Below the pieces are notes generated by a model. It saw only the letters and a list, made by a program, of their open reading frames with translations. It had not been told where the DNA came from and did not search any database. From positions 1 to 64,000 of the forward strand of contig NZ_JAABNR010000018.1 of NCBI RefSeq assembly GCF_009925085.1: a DNA stretch of 64,000 bases. Reading direction: 5' to 3'. The DNA is from Stagnihabitans tardus (GTDB lineage: Bacteria; Pseudomonadota; Alphaproteobacteria; Rhodobacterales; Rhodobacteraceae). The position numbers and the translations under genes are program-made. Below are positions 1 to 8,536 of the stretch, piece by piece (position 1 is the first letter of the stretch; each line of letters opens with the position of its first letter).

Positions 1-55
1 AGAAGGGCCGAAGCCGGTCCATCTGGGCTTCGGTCAGCCAGAACAAGTTGCTCAT
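1..55 (-). CDS. IS5-family transposase, N-terminus only (cut by window edge)
   Basis: The minus strand from 55 reads MSNLFWLTEAQMDRLRPF, the typical opening of IS5-family (IS427 group) transposases of Rhodobacterales, which start with a short helix-turn-helix segment before the DDE domain. An AGGAGA ribosome binding site lies about 9 bases upstream of the ATG. Only 18 residues are present because the window ends, so it cannot be judged whether the element is intact. Confidence 0.75.
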   Translation of the reverse strand, partial: MSNLFWLTEAQMDRLRPF

Positions 56-117
56 AAATCAGGTCTCCTGGCCGACCGTGAATCACGGTCTTAGAGCGTG
101 ATCAATGGGTCCTGACC
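1..117 (-). mobile_element. Terminal fragment of an IS5-family insertion sequence
   Basis: The left edge of the window carries the 5' end of a transposase gene on the minus strand and, upstream of it, about 60 bases of IS end sequence finishing in GGGTCCTGACCC at 106-117. The next bases read CTAG (118-121 with the flanking C), a target type used by many IS5/IS427-group elements. The rest of the element lies outside the window, so its second inverted repeat and target duplication cannot be checked. The exact end is therefore an estimate. Confidence 0.7.
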
Positions 118-813
118 CTAGGCCACCCGGCAGGTCGGGTCGTCCTTCCAGCGCAGCCAAAGCGTCGGGCGCATCTCGGCCTCGGACAGGAAGGTGCGGA
201 CCGAGAAGACCTGGAAGGACATGGCGCGCGAGGCAAGGCCCCAATCGGGCTCCAGCGCCATCTCGTCCAGGCCGCCCGCCCAGACCCCGGGCTCCTGCGC
301 CCGGGCAAAGCTGCCCTCGGCCTCGATCAGCGCCGCGCGGTCCCATTGGCGGAACAGCTGCAACGCCTCGGCATCGACCCGGGGCAGGATCGGACCCAGG
401 GCCACCTGGGAGCGTTCGACCAGCCGCTCCAGCGCGTGGCGGCAAAAGCTGACGGCGGAGATGCGATAGCTCAGGTGACCGTCCAGCCGCAGCACGATCC
501 GGTGGTAGATCAGCCCCGTCTCGGAGAAGAGCGCCGCGCCCGCCTGCTGGGCCCGGACCTCGCGGACCGAGCGGGTGACGACCGAAAGCCCCCCCGGCAC
601 CAGCGCCACCCGCACCACTCCCGCCCGGGCCTGCATCCGCAGGGCCAGGCGCTGCAAGCCCTTGGCATTGGGGCGGAAGTCCTGACCAAGCGCCACAAGC
701 CCCGCCATGTCGGCCTGGGTCTTCTGCGCCTGGGCCAAGGCTTCGGCCGCAAGCCCGCGCTTGAGCGAGCGGCGCAGATAAGCGGCTTCGAAGGGGGAAT
801 GGGTCATCTGCAT
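118..813 (-). CDS. Hypothetical protein, possibly clipped at its C-terminus by the IS
   Basis: A 231-residue minus-strand frame starting at MQMTHSPFEA; a start two codons later is equally possible. I recognise no family. The protein looks soluble: it has no signal peptide or membrane segment, is rich in Arg/Ala/Leu, and has a Trp-rich acidic C-terminal third. Its stop codon TAG falls exactly in the CTAG sequence that abuts the IS end, so the gene either ends naturally there or has been shortened by the insertion. It is divergent from the WYL regulator across about 80 bases. Codon use matches the neighbours, which supports coding in this frame rather than in the overlapping longer frame that runs on past 813. 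Confidence 0.6.
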   Translation of the reverse strand: MQMTHSPFEAAYLRRSLKRGLAAEALAQAQKTQADMAGLVALGQDFRPNAKGLQRLALRMQARAGVVRVALVPGGLSVVTRSVREVRAQQAGAALFSETGLIYHRIVLRLDGHLSYRISAVSFCRHALERLVERSQVALGPILPRVDAEALQLFRQWDRAALIEAEGSFARAQEPGVWAGGLDEMALEPDWGLASRAMSFQVFSVRTFLSEAEMRPTLWLRWKDDPTCRVA

Positions 814-894
814 CCGGGGCTCCACGAGAATTAGGGAATCGCTAACTTTGTCAGGATGTGGGATAAGGGTGGCAATTCCTGTCGCGGAGATCCC

Positions 895-1869
895 ATGTCC
901 TTTCAGAAAGCCACCGACCTTTTGCGCCTGGCCGAGATGGCCGCCTCGCGTCATGGCGGGATCGGGTTGACCGAGATCGAAGAGACCTTTGCCGTCGACC
1001 GCCGCACGGCCCAGCGCATGACCAAGGCGCTGGAAGAGACCTTTCCGAACTGCGTCACCCGCACCGACGAGGACCGGCGCAAATACTGGAAGCTGCGGGG
1101 CGAGGATGCGCGGCTGATGCTGACCGTGGGGCTGCGCGACAGCGAGCTGGTCGCCCTGAACCTGGCCTTGCAGCGGGCCAGCCGCGATGGGGCCGAGACC
1201 GAGATCCGCGCCCTGACCCGCCTGCGCGACCGGCTTTTGGCCGCCATGCCCGGCCCCCATGCCCGCCGCGCCGAGGCCGATGCCGAAGCGGTGCTCGAGG
1301 CCCATGGCTTCGCCTCGCGCCCCGGGCCCATGGTGCGGGTCGGGCCCGACCTCCTGGGCCTGATCGCCGAGGCGCTGAAGGGGCCGCATGTCCTGGCCCT
1401 GACCTATAACGACCGCGCAAGGCGGCTGGAGCCGCATGGGCTCCTCCTTGGCACGCGGCGCTACCTGGTGGCGCGCGAGGTGGGCGAGAGCCGGATGCAG
1501 CATTACCGGCTGGACCGCATCCGCGACGCGCAGCTCGAGGTCACGAGCTTCGCCCGCGCCCCGGGCTTCGACCTGGCCACCCATGCCGCCCGCGCCTTCG
1601 GCAGCTATCACGCCGAGGCCGAATATGGCGAGGTCGTCTGGCGTTTCACCCCCAGGGCGGCCGAGACCGCGCGGGAGTTCCTGTTCCACCCGACCCAGGT
1701 GATGGAAGAGGACGAGACCGGCCTGACGGTCCGTTTCATGGCCTCGGGCTGGCTGGAGATGGCCTGGCATCTTTACCTCTGGGGCGATCAGGTCGAGGTC
1801 CTGGCGCCCGAGCCCCTGGCCCGGATGGTGGCGGCCCATCGCCGCGGCGATTTCCCGGCCCTGCCGTGA
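895..1869 (+). CDS. WYL-domain transcriptional regulator
   Basis: 324-residue DNA-binding regulator. The N-terminus (about residues 1-65) is a winged helix-turn-helix of the DeoR/HTH_11 type, with the segment VDRRTAQRMTKALE as its likely recognition helix. The middle and C-terminus carry a WYL domain (about 155-310) that typically senses a small ligand or nucleic acid. The ATG at 895 is chosen because the protein then begins MSFQKATDLLRLAE, the usual start for the family; an in-frame start at 856 would add an unlikely 13-residue tail. It is divergent from the upstream unknown gene and runs in the same direction as the ureohydrolase operon 70 bases downstream, so it is a candidate regulator of that operon. 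This last point is inference. Confidence 0.85.
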   Translation: MSFQKATDLLRLAEMAASRHGGIGLTEIEETFAVDRRTAQRMTKALEETFPNCVTRTDEDRRKYWKLRGEDARLMLTVGLRDSELVALNLALQRASRDGAETEIRALTRLRDRLLAAMPGPHARRAEADAEAVLEAHGFASRPGPMVRVGPDLLGLIAEALKGPHVLALTYNDRARRLEPHGLLLGTRRYLVAREVGESRMQHYRLDRIRDAQLEVTSFARAPGFDLATHAARAFGSYHAEAEYGEVVWRFTPRAAETAREFLFHPTQVMEEDETGLTVRFMASGWLEMAWHLYLWGDQVEVLAPEPLARMVAAHRRGDFPALP

Positions 1870-1939
1870 CGGGGGCTCTTGCCCCGGGGCGAGCGGGGGC
1901 GGAAGATCAGCCCAAAGCCCCCCTCTGAAAGGCCACCCG

Positions 1940-2875
1940 ATGACCTATTGGCCCGCCTCCTCTTCGACCACGCCGCGCTATGCCGGCCCGGTCAGCTTCT
2001 TTCGCCTGCCCAGCCTGACCGACCCAGGCGAGGCCGATATCGCCCTTCTGGGCCTGCCCTATGACGGCGGCACGACGAACCGCGCGGGCACGCGCCATGG
2101 CCCGCGCGCGATGCGCGAGATGAGCATGTTCATCCGCCCCTTTCACCATGTGACCAGGACCTCGCCCTATACGACCCACCGCGTGGCCGATTTCGGCGAT
2201 GTGCCGATGAACCCCCTGGACATCGACGAGAGCCTCTCGCTGATCACCGCCCATTACGCGGGCCTCGGGCGCACGCGGCCCCTGACGGCGGGGGGCGACC
2301 ACCTGATCACGCTGCCGATCCTGCGGGCCCTTGCCAAGGATGGCCCCGTCGGCCTGATCCAGTTCGACGCCCATTCCGACACCAACGACAGCTATTTCGG
2401 CGGCCAGCGCTACACGCATGGCACCTGGGTGCGCCGCGCCATCGAGGAGGGGCTGGTCGACCCTCGGCGGACGGTGCAGATCGGCATCAGGGGCACGCGC
2501 TATGCGCCTGACGGCAATGACTTTGCCGAAAACGCCGGAGTGACCACGCTTTACATCGAGGATGTCTACCGGCTGGGGATGGTGGGGGTCATCGCCGAAA
2601 TCCGGCGGATCGTCGGCCTGGGCCCCGCCTATCTGACCTTCGACGTCGATGGCATCGACCCGGCCTATACGCCCGGCACCGGCACGCCCGAGGTCGGCGG
2701 CTATACCGTCTTCGAGGCCCAGCAGATGGTGCGCGGCTTGATGGGCCTGAACCTGGTGGGTGCCGATGTGGTCGAGGTCTCGCCGCCCTTCGACCCCAGC
2801 GGCAACACGGCGCTGGTGGGTGCCACGATGATGTTCGAAATCCTCTGCCTCATGGCGCGGCCCGAGGGCCCCTGA
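1940..2875 (+). CDS. Agmatinase/guanidino-acid hydrolase family ureohydrolase
   Basis: 311-residue arginase-superfamily enzyme, the usual length for agmatinases, which hydrolyse a guanidino group to urea and an amine using a binuclear metal centre. All six metal ligands can be placed: H121 in GGDH, D143/H145/D147 in FDAHSDT, and D235/D237 in FDVDGIDP. The C-terminal TPGTGTPE loop is the agmatinase/guanidinobutyrase signature rather than arginase. The exact substrate (agmatine, guanidinobutyrate, guanidinopropionate or another guanidino compound) cannot be read from sequence. It is followed by an aldehyde dehydrogenase and an M19-like protein, which suggests a guanidino compound whose product is oxidised further. 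Confidence 0.85.
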   Translation: MTYWPASSSTTPRYAGPVSFFRLPSLTDPGEADIALLGLPYDGGTTNRAGTRHGPRAMREMSMFIRPFHHVTRTSPYTTHRVADFGDVPMNPLDIDESLSLITAHYAGLGRTRPLTAGGDHLITLPILRALAKDGPVGLIQFDAHSDTNDSYFGGQRYTHGTWVRRAIEEGLVDPRRTVQIGIRGTRYAPDGNDFAENAGVTTLYIEDVYRLGMVGVIAEIRRIVGLGPAYLTFDVDGIDPAYTPGTGTPEVGGYTVFEAQQMVRGLMGLNLVGADVVEVSPPFDPSGNTALVGATMMFEILCLMARPEGP

Positions 2876-2947
2876 GACCGCCTATTCGTTTGATTGCCCT
2901 GAAGCCCCGGTCTAGGCTTTGGGGATGGGACGAGGACGGGGGACGGG

Positions 2948-4399
2948 ATGACGACCGAGACGCGCAACCATATCGCGGGCCGCTGGGCCGAGGGCATCGC
3001 GACGCTCGCCAATATCAACCCCTCCGACCCGCGCGACGTGATCGGGCACTATGCCCAGGCCAGCGCCGCCCAGTTGGACGAGGCGGTGGCCGCGGCCCGC
3101 GCCGCGCAGCCGCTGTGGTGGGCGGCAGGCATCCAGAAGCGTCACGATGTCCTGATGGCCATCGGCACCGAGCTGATGGCGCGGGCGGGCGAGATCGGCC
3201 AGCTCCTCTCCCGCGAGGAGGGCAAGACCCTGGCCGAGGGCCGTGGCGAGGTCTACCGCGCCGGGCAGTTCTTCACCTATTACGCCGCCGAGGCCCTGCG
3301 GCTGATGGGCGACCAGGCCCAAAGCACCCGCCCGGGGATCGAGATCGACGTGCGGCGCGAGCCCCTGGGCGTCGTGGCCGTGATCAGCCCCTGGAACTTC
3401 CCCGTGGCGACCCCCGCCTGGAAGATCGCCCCGGCGCTCGCCTTCGGCAATGCCGTGGTCTGGAAGCCCGCCAACCTGACCCCCGCCAGCGCCGTGGCCC
3501 TGGCCGAGATCATCACCCGCCAGGACCTGCCCCAGGGCCTCTTCAACCTGGTGGCAGGCCCGGGCCGCGAGATCGGGCAAAGGCTGGTCGAACACCCCGG
3601 GATAGACGCCATCAGCTTTACCGGCTCGGTCCCGGTCGGGCGCGGCATCGCGGCCTCGGCGGTGGCCAATATGACCAAGGTGCAGATGGAGATGGGGTCC
3701 AAGAACCCCATGCTGATCCTGGAGGATTGCGACCTTGACCTTGCGGTGAGCCATGCGGCGGGGGCGGCCTTTGGCGGGACGGGGCAGAAATGCACCGCCG
3801 CCTCGCGGTTGATCGTGCATGAGGCGATCCACGATGCCTTTGTCGAGAAACTGGTGGCGGCGGCGGGGGCCTTCAAGGTGGGGCACGCGCTGGAAGAGGG
3901 CGTCCAGATCGGCCCCGTGGTCAGCGCCGAACAGCTGGCGCAGAACCTCGACTGGGTGGCGCGCGGTCGCGCCGAGGGGGCGGAGCTTCTCTGCGGCGGC
4001 ACTAGGCTCGACCGCGCGACGGAGGGCTATTTCATGGCCCCCACGGTCTTTGCGGGCACGCGAAACGACATGGCGATCAACCGCGAAGAGATGTTCGCGC
4101 CCATCACCTGCATCATCAAGGTGGGCTCTTATGCCGAGGCCCTGGCCACGGCCAATGACAGCGCCTTTGGCCTGACGGCGGGGATCATGACCCGCAGCCT
4201 CTCCCGCGCCAGCCATTTCCGCGCCAATGTCCGGGCGGGCTGCGTCATGGTGAACCTGCCCACGGCGGGGACCGATTACCATGTCCCCTTCGGCGGGCGC
4301 GGCGCCTCCAGCTTCGGGCCGCGCGAACAGGGGTCTTATGCGGCGGAGTTCTATACCGCCGTCAAGACCTCTTATGTCGCGGCGGGGGCGCCGGAATGA
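2948..4399 (+). CDS. NAD(P)-dependent aldehyde dehydrogenase (semialdehyde dehydrogenase type)
   Basis: 483-residue ALDH-superfamily enzyme oxidising an aldehyde to a carboxylate. The catalytic set is complete: N150 in SPWNF, the nucleotide-binding FTGSVPVG at 224-231, general base E248 in EMGSKNP and nucleophile C282 in GGTGQKCTA. The GQKCTAASR block and the MGSKNP motif are closest in style to alpha-ketoglutarate-semialdehyde and related semialdehyde dehydrogenases, but the substrate is not certain. The start ATG is 72 bases downstream of the ureohydrolase, and its TGA overlaps the start of the M19-like gene (ATGA), so the two are translationally coupled. Confidence 0.88.
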   Translation: MTTETRNHIAGRWAEGIATLANINPSDPRDVIGHYAQASAAQLDEAVAAARAAQPLWWAAGIQKRHDVLMAIGTELMARAGEIGQLLSREEGKTLAEGRGEVYRAGQFFTYYAAEALRLMGDQAQSTRPGIEIDVRREPLGVVAVISPWNFPVATPAWKIAPALAFGNAVVWKPANLTPASAVALAEIITRQDLPQGLFNLVAGPGREIGQRLVEHPGIDAISFTGSVPVGRGIAASAVANMTKVQMEMGSKNPMLILEDCDLDLAVSHAAGAAFGGTGQKCTAASRLIVHEAIHDAFVEKLVAAAGAFKVGHALEEGVQIGPVVSAEQLAQNLDWVARGRAEGAELLCGGTRLDRATEGYFMAPTVFAGTRNDMAINREEMFAPITCIIKVGSYAEALATANDSAFGLTAGIMTRSLSRASHFRANVRAGCVMVNLPTAGTDYHVPFGGRGASSFGPREQGSYAAEFYTAVKTSYVAAGAPE

Positions 4400-5385
4400 C
4401 CCCGCTGATCGACGGGCTGCAATATGCCAATTGGTCCGAAAAGATCTTCCGCCAGATGCGGGCGGGCGGGGTCGATGCCGTCCATGTCACGATCACCTAC
4501 CACGAGACCTTCCGCGAGACCGTCCTGAACATCGAGGCCTGGAACCGCTGGTTCGAGCGCTTCCCCGATCTGATCTTCCAGGGCCGCAGCGCCTCGGACG
4601 TTGCCTTGGCGCGGGAAACCGGGCGGACGGCGATCTTCTTCGGCGCGCAGAACCCCAGCTGCATCGAGGACGATATCGGGCTTGTCCAGGTCCTGCACAC
4701 GCTTGGCCTGCGCTTCATGCAGCTGACCTATAACAACCAGTCGCTTCTGGCGACGGGCTGCTACGAGAGCCATGACAGCGGCCTGACCCGCATGGGCCGC
4801 GAGGTCGTGGCCGAGATGAACCGCGTGGGGCTGGTCGTCGACATGAGCCACTCGGCAGAACGCTCGACGCTGGAGGCCATTGCCCATTCGACGCGGCCTA
4901 TCGCCATCACCCATGCCAACCCCTTCGACTGGCACCCGGCGCGGCGCAACAAGTCCGACCGCGTGCTGAAGGAACTGGCGGAAAGCGGCGGGATCCTGGG
5001 CTTTTCGCTTTACCCCCATCACCTGAAGGGTGGCTCTTCCTGTTCGCTTGAGGACTTCTGCCAGATGGTCGCCCGGACGGCCGAGAAGATCGGCATCGGC
5101 GCGCTCGCCATCGGCACCGACCTCTGCCAGGACCAGCCCGATAGCGTGGTGGACTGGATGCGCTCCGGCCGCTGGACCAAGGCGGTCGATTACGGCGAGG
5201 GCTCGGCCGCGGCGCCCGGCTTTCCGCCCATGCCCGCCTGGTTCCAGGACAACCGCGACTTCGGCGCCATCGCAAAGGGCCTGGGCGCGGTTGGCTTCTC
5301 GGCGCCCGAGGTCGCGGCAATCATGGGGGGCAACTGGCTGGACTTCTTCGCCCGCAGCTTCCCCCCCGCAGGGAGCGCCGCATGA
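4396..5385 (+). CDS. Membrane-dipeptidase (M19) family protein with atypical metal site
   Basis: 329-residue amidohydrolase-fold protein of the M19 (renal dipeptidase) family. The canonical N-terminal DGHxD metal motif is replaced by IDGLQYANW (residues 5-13), and the bridging Glu region reads GAQNPSCIED (Q85). The two downstream histidines are kept: H152 in DMSHS and H173 in THANP. It is therefore probably not a standard two-zinc dipeptidase. It may bind one metal or act on a different amide. No signal peptide is visible, so it is expected in the cytoplasm. It overlaps the neighbours at both ends by 4 bases (ATGA), placing it firmly in the operon. Confidence 0.75.
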   Translation: MTPLIDGLQYANWSEKIFRQMRAGGVDAVHVTITYHETFRETVLNIEAWNRWFERFPDLIFQGRSASDVALARETGRTAIFFGAQNPSCIEDDIGLVQVLHTLGLRFMQLTYNNQSLLATGCYESHDSGLTRMGREVVAEMNRVGLVVDMSHSAERSTLEAIAHSTRPIAITHANPFDWHPARRNKSDRVLKELAESGGILGFSLYPHHLKGGSSCSLEDFCQMVARTAEKIGIGALAIGTDLCQDQPDSVVDWMRSGRWTKAVDYGEGSAAAPGFPPMPAWFQDNRDFGAIAKGLGAVGFSAPEVAAIMGGNWLDFFARSFPPAGSAA

Positions 5386-7040
5386 CCCTGGCCCGGACCG
5401 CCCCCGAGCTTTCGGCCTTTCGCAGGCCCCCCGAACAGGTCATGCGGCTGGACCGCATGGGCGCCTCCCATCCGACGCGGCTGTCTTTCCTGCGGGCGCT
5501 TCTGCGCCGGATGCAGGCCGAGGGCTGGCGGTTCGACCGCCCGCTGTGGGAGGTCGATGACAGGGGCGTGGGCCGCGCGGTCTATCGCGCCATCGGCCCC
5601 GCGCGGACCTATAGCCTCGTGGCCTTTGCCCATGACCTGCCCGATCACCTGCGCTCGGACCGGGTGATCGCCACGGCCTGGGATGCGACCTTTGCCCTGG
5701 TCGATGGCACGCCGGATGCCGCCGACCTGGACCGGCTGGCCGCCAATGTCCCCCTGCAAGAGGCCGGACGGATCACCGCCAAAGAGCTTTGCCTCAGCCG
5801 GGCCAACCGCTCGGTGCGGCTGTTTGGTCATGTGGTGGACAGGCTCTCGCAGGGGCTTCAGCCCGAGGTCTCCGAGATCGAGGCGGTGGGCTATCTGATG
5901 CGCACGACGGCGGTCTATGGCTCGGGCAAGTTCGGGGCGGCGGATCGGGCGGTGATCGCCGACCGGCCCGAGCTCTCGGGGCCGTTCCGGGCCGAGATGC
6001 TGTCGGTCTGGCTGACGCGCGCCTTCACCGTCGACCTGGCCGAGCACCTGGCCCGCGCAAGGGGCGGCCCCCGCGCCGTGCCGCTTGACCGCGACCTGCG
6101 GCGGCGGCTCGGGGTGGGCAATTCCACCGGCCTTGGCATGGCGCCATTCCTCGTGCGCCACCCGGTCCTGTTGCACAACTGGATGCAGGCCCGCGAAGAG
6201 GCCCTGGCCCGGGTCCGCGCCCAAAACGCCGCTCTGCCCGAGGCCGTGGCGGGGCTGCGGGCTGCCTTGACGGCGGCAGGCGACAACGCCGCAAGCTGGG
6301 CCTCTGACCACCCGCTGCAACAGGCGAAACTGGCGGACCTGCGCCGCGACCTGGACCTGATCGGCGCGGCCCTGGAGGATTTCCCCCAAGGCGCGCGCCC
6401 CTGGGATGCGCTTTGGCGCTGGGGCGAGGCCCATCTGACCCTGGAAGGCCAGGAGGCGCTTCTGGCCCTGATGCTGGAGCCCCATGGCGCCCTGGTCGAC
6501 GACCTGGCCGAAGAGATGAGCGCCGATGAGGCCTCGGTTTTCACCCTGGATGGCAGCATCCCGGTCGAGGCCTTTCGCGCCGACCTGGCGCGGCGCTATG
6601 CTTGGGCCCTGACCCGCGACTACCGCGACCCCGAAGAGCTTGCGCGGTTCTGGTATGTCTCGGAAGAGAAGCTCGAACCCCGGATCGGCCAGCGCTTTGC
6701 CGAAGACGGCGCCGCGCGCGAGCAGCCCCTGGGCGTCGGTCGCATGGCCTTTGACCTCGCGCAGGCGCTGGCCGACTGGCCCGGGGACCAGCCGCTTGCG
6801 GGCTTTCTTCTGGCCCATCCCGAACACCGCCAGATGGCGCGACGGGTGCAGCAGTCGCGCGCCCATCCCTATGCCGAGATCCAGGACAACCTCTTGGCCG
6901 CCGAGGTCCTGCCCATCGACCTTCTGCGCTGCAAGCTGGCCTTCTTCGGGGCGAGCCATTTCGACCCGCGTTCGGACAAATGGGTCCGGATCAGCCTCTG
7001 CAAGGGCGCGCCCTTTCCCGACGAGCTGGGCCCGTCATGA
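5382..7040 (+). CDS. Conserved-looking hypothetical protein of the ureohydrolase operon
   Basis: 552-residue soluble protein with no family I can name. There is no signal peptide and no membrane segment. Notable features are a glycine-containing GVGNSTGLGMAP stretch near residue 245, a long Ala/Leu/Arg-rich helical middle (about 270-370), and an aromatic C-terminal part with RFWYVSEEK. Its start overlaps the stop of the M19-like gene and its stop overlaps the start of the DUF3726 gene (ATGA at both), so it is co-translated with them. Such fixed coupling suggests that it forms an enzyme or complex with the DUF3726 protein, but no activity can be assigned. Confidence 0.75.
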   Translation: MTLARTAPELSAFRRPPEQVMRLDRMGASHPTRLSFLRALLRRMQAEGWRFDRPLWEVDDRGVGRAVYRAIGPARTYSLVAFAHDLPDHLRSDRVIATAWDATFALVDGTPDAADLDRLAANVPLQEAGRITAKELCLSRANRSVRLFGHVVDRLSQGLQPEVSEIEAVGYLMRTTAVYGSGKFGAADRAVIADRPELSGPFRAEMLSVWLTRAFTVDLAEHLARARGGPRAVPLDRDLRRRLGVGNSTGLGMAPFLVRHPVLLHNWMQAREEALARVRAQNAALPEAVAGLRAALTAAGDNAASWASDHPLQQAKLADLRRDLDLIGAALEDFPQGARPWDALWRWGEAHLTLEGQEALLALMLEPHGALVDDLAEEMSADEASVFTLDGSIPVEAFRADLARRYAWALTRDYRDPEELARFWYVSEEKLEPRIGQRFAEDGAAREQPLGVGRMAFDLAQALADWPGDQPLAGFLLAHPEHRQMARRVQQSRAHPYAEIQDNLLAAEVLPIDLLRCKLAFFGASHFDPRSDKWVRISLCKGAPFPDELGPS

Positions 7041-7642
7041 CGGCCCTGTCGCAGAACGAGATCGAAAGCCTGGCCCTCCGCGCCGCGCGGGGGGCGGGGT
7101 TCAGCTGGGGCCTGGCCGAGGAGGCGGGCCTGGCCCTGGGCTGGCTGGCCGCGCGGGGCCATGACGGGACGGGGGCCCTGCTGGACCTGCTCAACGCCGG
7201 GCCCCTGGCGCGGCCCCTGCCCGGTCCTGGCCGCTGGCAGGCCCAAGGCCAAGGTCCACTCTGTCCGATCACGCTGGGTGCCGCACTGCTGGATCATGCG
7301 CGGCTGGCGGAGGGGCCGCTGGCCGGCCCGCTCGACCTGCCCCCGGTCGCGGCGCCGGTCCTGCTTGTGCCTTTCCTCGCGCGGCTGGCCGATCTGGGCG
7401 GCACCGCGCTGAAGATCGAGGCGCCCGGCCTTGGCTTCGTGATGGCGCCGCGCGTGGGCGGGCCGCTGCCGGTGCTGGCGACCACTCCCCTGGCGCTGCG
7501 CATCGTGCCCTTGGCCGCAGCACTTCCCCTCTTCGACCCCGCGATCCTGGATGCCCTTGGCCTTTATGCCCTGCGCACCACGGTTCCCGCGACCGAAACC
7601 TCGCGCGGCGGGGCGGGAAGCGCCACGCCCGACAGCGACTGA
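7037..7642 (+). CDS. DUF3726 domain protein
   Basis: 201-residue protein beginning MTALSQNEIESLALRAARG, the characteristic DUF3726 opening, followed by a GAGFSWGLAEEAG segment. The ATG at 7037 overlaps the upstream stop codon; a longer in-frame start at 6980 lies inside the upstream gene and is rejected. The function of the family is unknown. It closes the five-gene operon and ends 5 bases before the convergent nosX stop, leaving no room for a separate terminator. Confidence 0.8.
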   Translation: MTALSQNEIESLALRAARGAGFSWGLAEEAGLALGWLAARGHDGTGALLDLLNAGPLARPLPGPGRWQAQGQGPLCPITLGAALLDHARLAEGPLAGPLDLPPVAAPVLLVPFLARLADLGGTALKIEAPGLGFVMAPRVGGPLPVLATTPLALRIVPLAAALPLFDPAILDALGLYALRTTVPATETSRGGAGSATPDSD

Positions 7643-7647
7643 CGGCC

Positions 7648-8535
7648 TCAGGCCAGATGCGCCAGCCGCGCCCCTTCAAAGCGGGAGAGGGCGCGTGCGA
7701 TCTGAGCCTCGCTCTCCATCAGGCAGGCGGCGGTCGAGAGCGCGTCGGCCAGGCCCGCGCCCGGCGCCGTGACCGTCACCAGCTTCCAGCGCGGCACGGC
7801 GGGCAATCCGGTCAGGGGCGAGAGGATATGCCCCACCTGCCCCGCGGCATCGAACAGCGTGCCCAGGGCCGAAGAGCTTGCCAGCCCGCCATGGGCCAGG
7901 CCCAGATGCCCCCCCCGCGCCAGCGTCACCGGCCAGGGCGCGCCATCGGCCCGGGGGCCCGGCGCGCGGAGCTCTCCGGTGTCGACCAGGACATGACGCA
8001 GCCCCCGCGCCTGCAAGAGCGCGCTGACCCGGTCGGCGATGCAGCCCTGCGCCACGCCGTTCAGCGTCAGCGCCATGCCCGGGGCCAGCCGCACCTCCTG
8101 CGCATCGAATGACAGCCCCGCCCAGCCGCAGCGCTCGAGGACCCGGGCGATCTGCTCGGCCCGGGGCGGCTGTCCCGCGCTGTAACCTTCGGCGTATAGC
8201 GCCCAAAGCGGCTGGATCGTCGGATCGAAAAGCCCCCCGGTCGCCGCATGGACGCTGCCGCACAACGCCAGGCACTCCAGCAGCTCGAAGGGCGGCGCGG
8301 CAAGCCGACCGTCGCGGTTCAGCCGTGTCAGCGCACTCTCGGTGCAAAGCGAGAAGATCGCCTCGAGCCGCGCGATCTCGGCCAGGGCTTCGGCGGCGAT
8401 CTCGGCGGAATCGGGGTGGTCGATCAGGATGCGGGCGCGGGCGCCCAGCGCCTGGCCGCGCCATTCGGTGAAGGCCGCGGCCGGGCTGGCCACGAGGGAT
8501 GCCGTTATGGTCAGGAAGCGGCGACGGGTCAGCAT
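7648..8535 (-). CDS. nosX: NosX, ApbE-type FAD:protein FMN transferase
   Basis: 295-residue ApbE-family protein exported by a twin-arginine signal (MLTRRRFLTITAS). ApbE proteins transfer FMN from FAD to a threonine of a target flavoprotein; in nos clusters the target is NosR, which here carries a matching SGATVT site. Family features include the DTGELRAPG segment and the C-terminal DALSTAACLM motif near the metal site. It is the last gene of the nos operon, one base after the nosL stop. Placement and signal peptide make the NosX assignment firm. Confidence 0.92.
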   Translation of the reverse strand: MLTRRRFLTITASLVASPAAAFTEWRGQALGARARILIDHPDSAEIAAEALAEIARLEAIFSLCTESALTRLNRDGRLAAPPFELLECLALCGSVHAATGGLFDPTIQPLWALYAEGYSAGQPPRAEQIARVLERCGWAGLSFDAQEVRLAPGMALTLNGVAQGCIADRVSALLQARGLRHVLVDTGELRAPGPRADGAPWPVTLARGGHLGLAHGGLASSSALGTLFDAAGQVGHILSPLTGLPAVPRWKLVTVTAPGAGLADALSTAACLMESEAQIARALSRFEGARLAHLA

Positions 8536-8536
8536 G

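Noticed and set aside
118-1839. A 573-residue minus-strand open frame covering the WYL gene
   Set aside because: Only the part below 813 has protein-like composition; the rest is the antisense of the WYL regulator, whose domain is clear.
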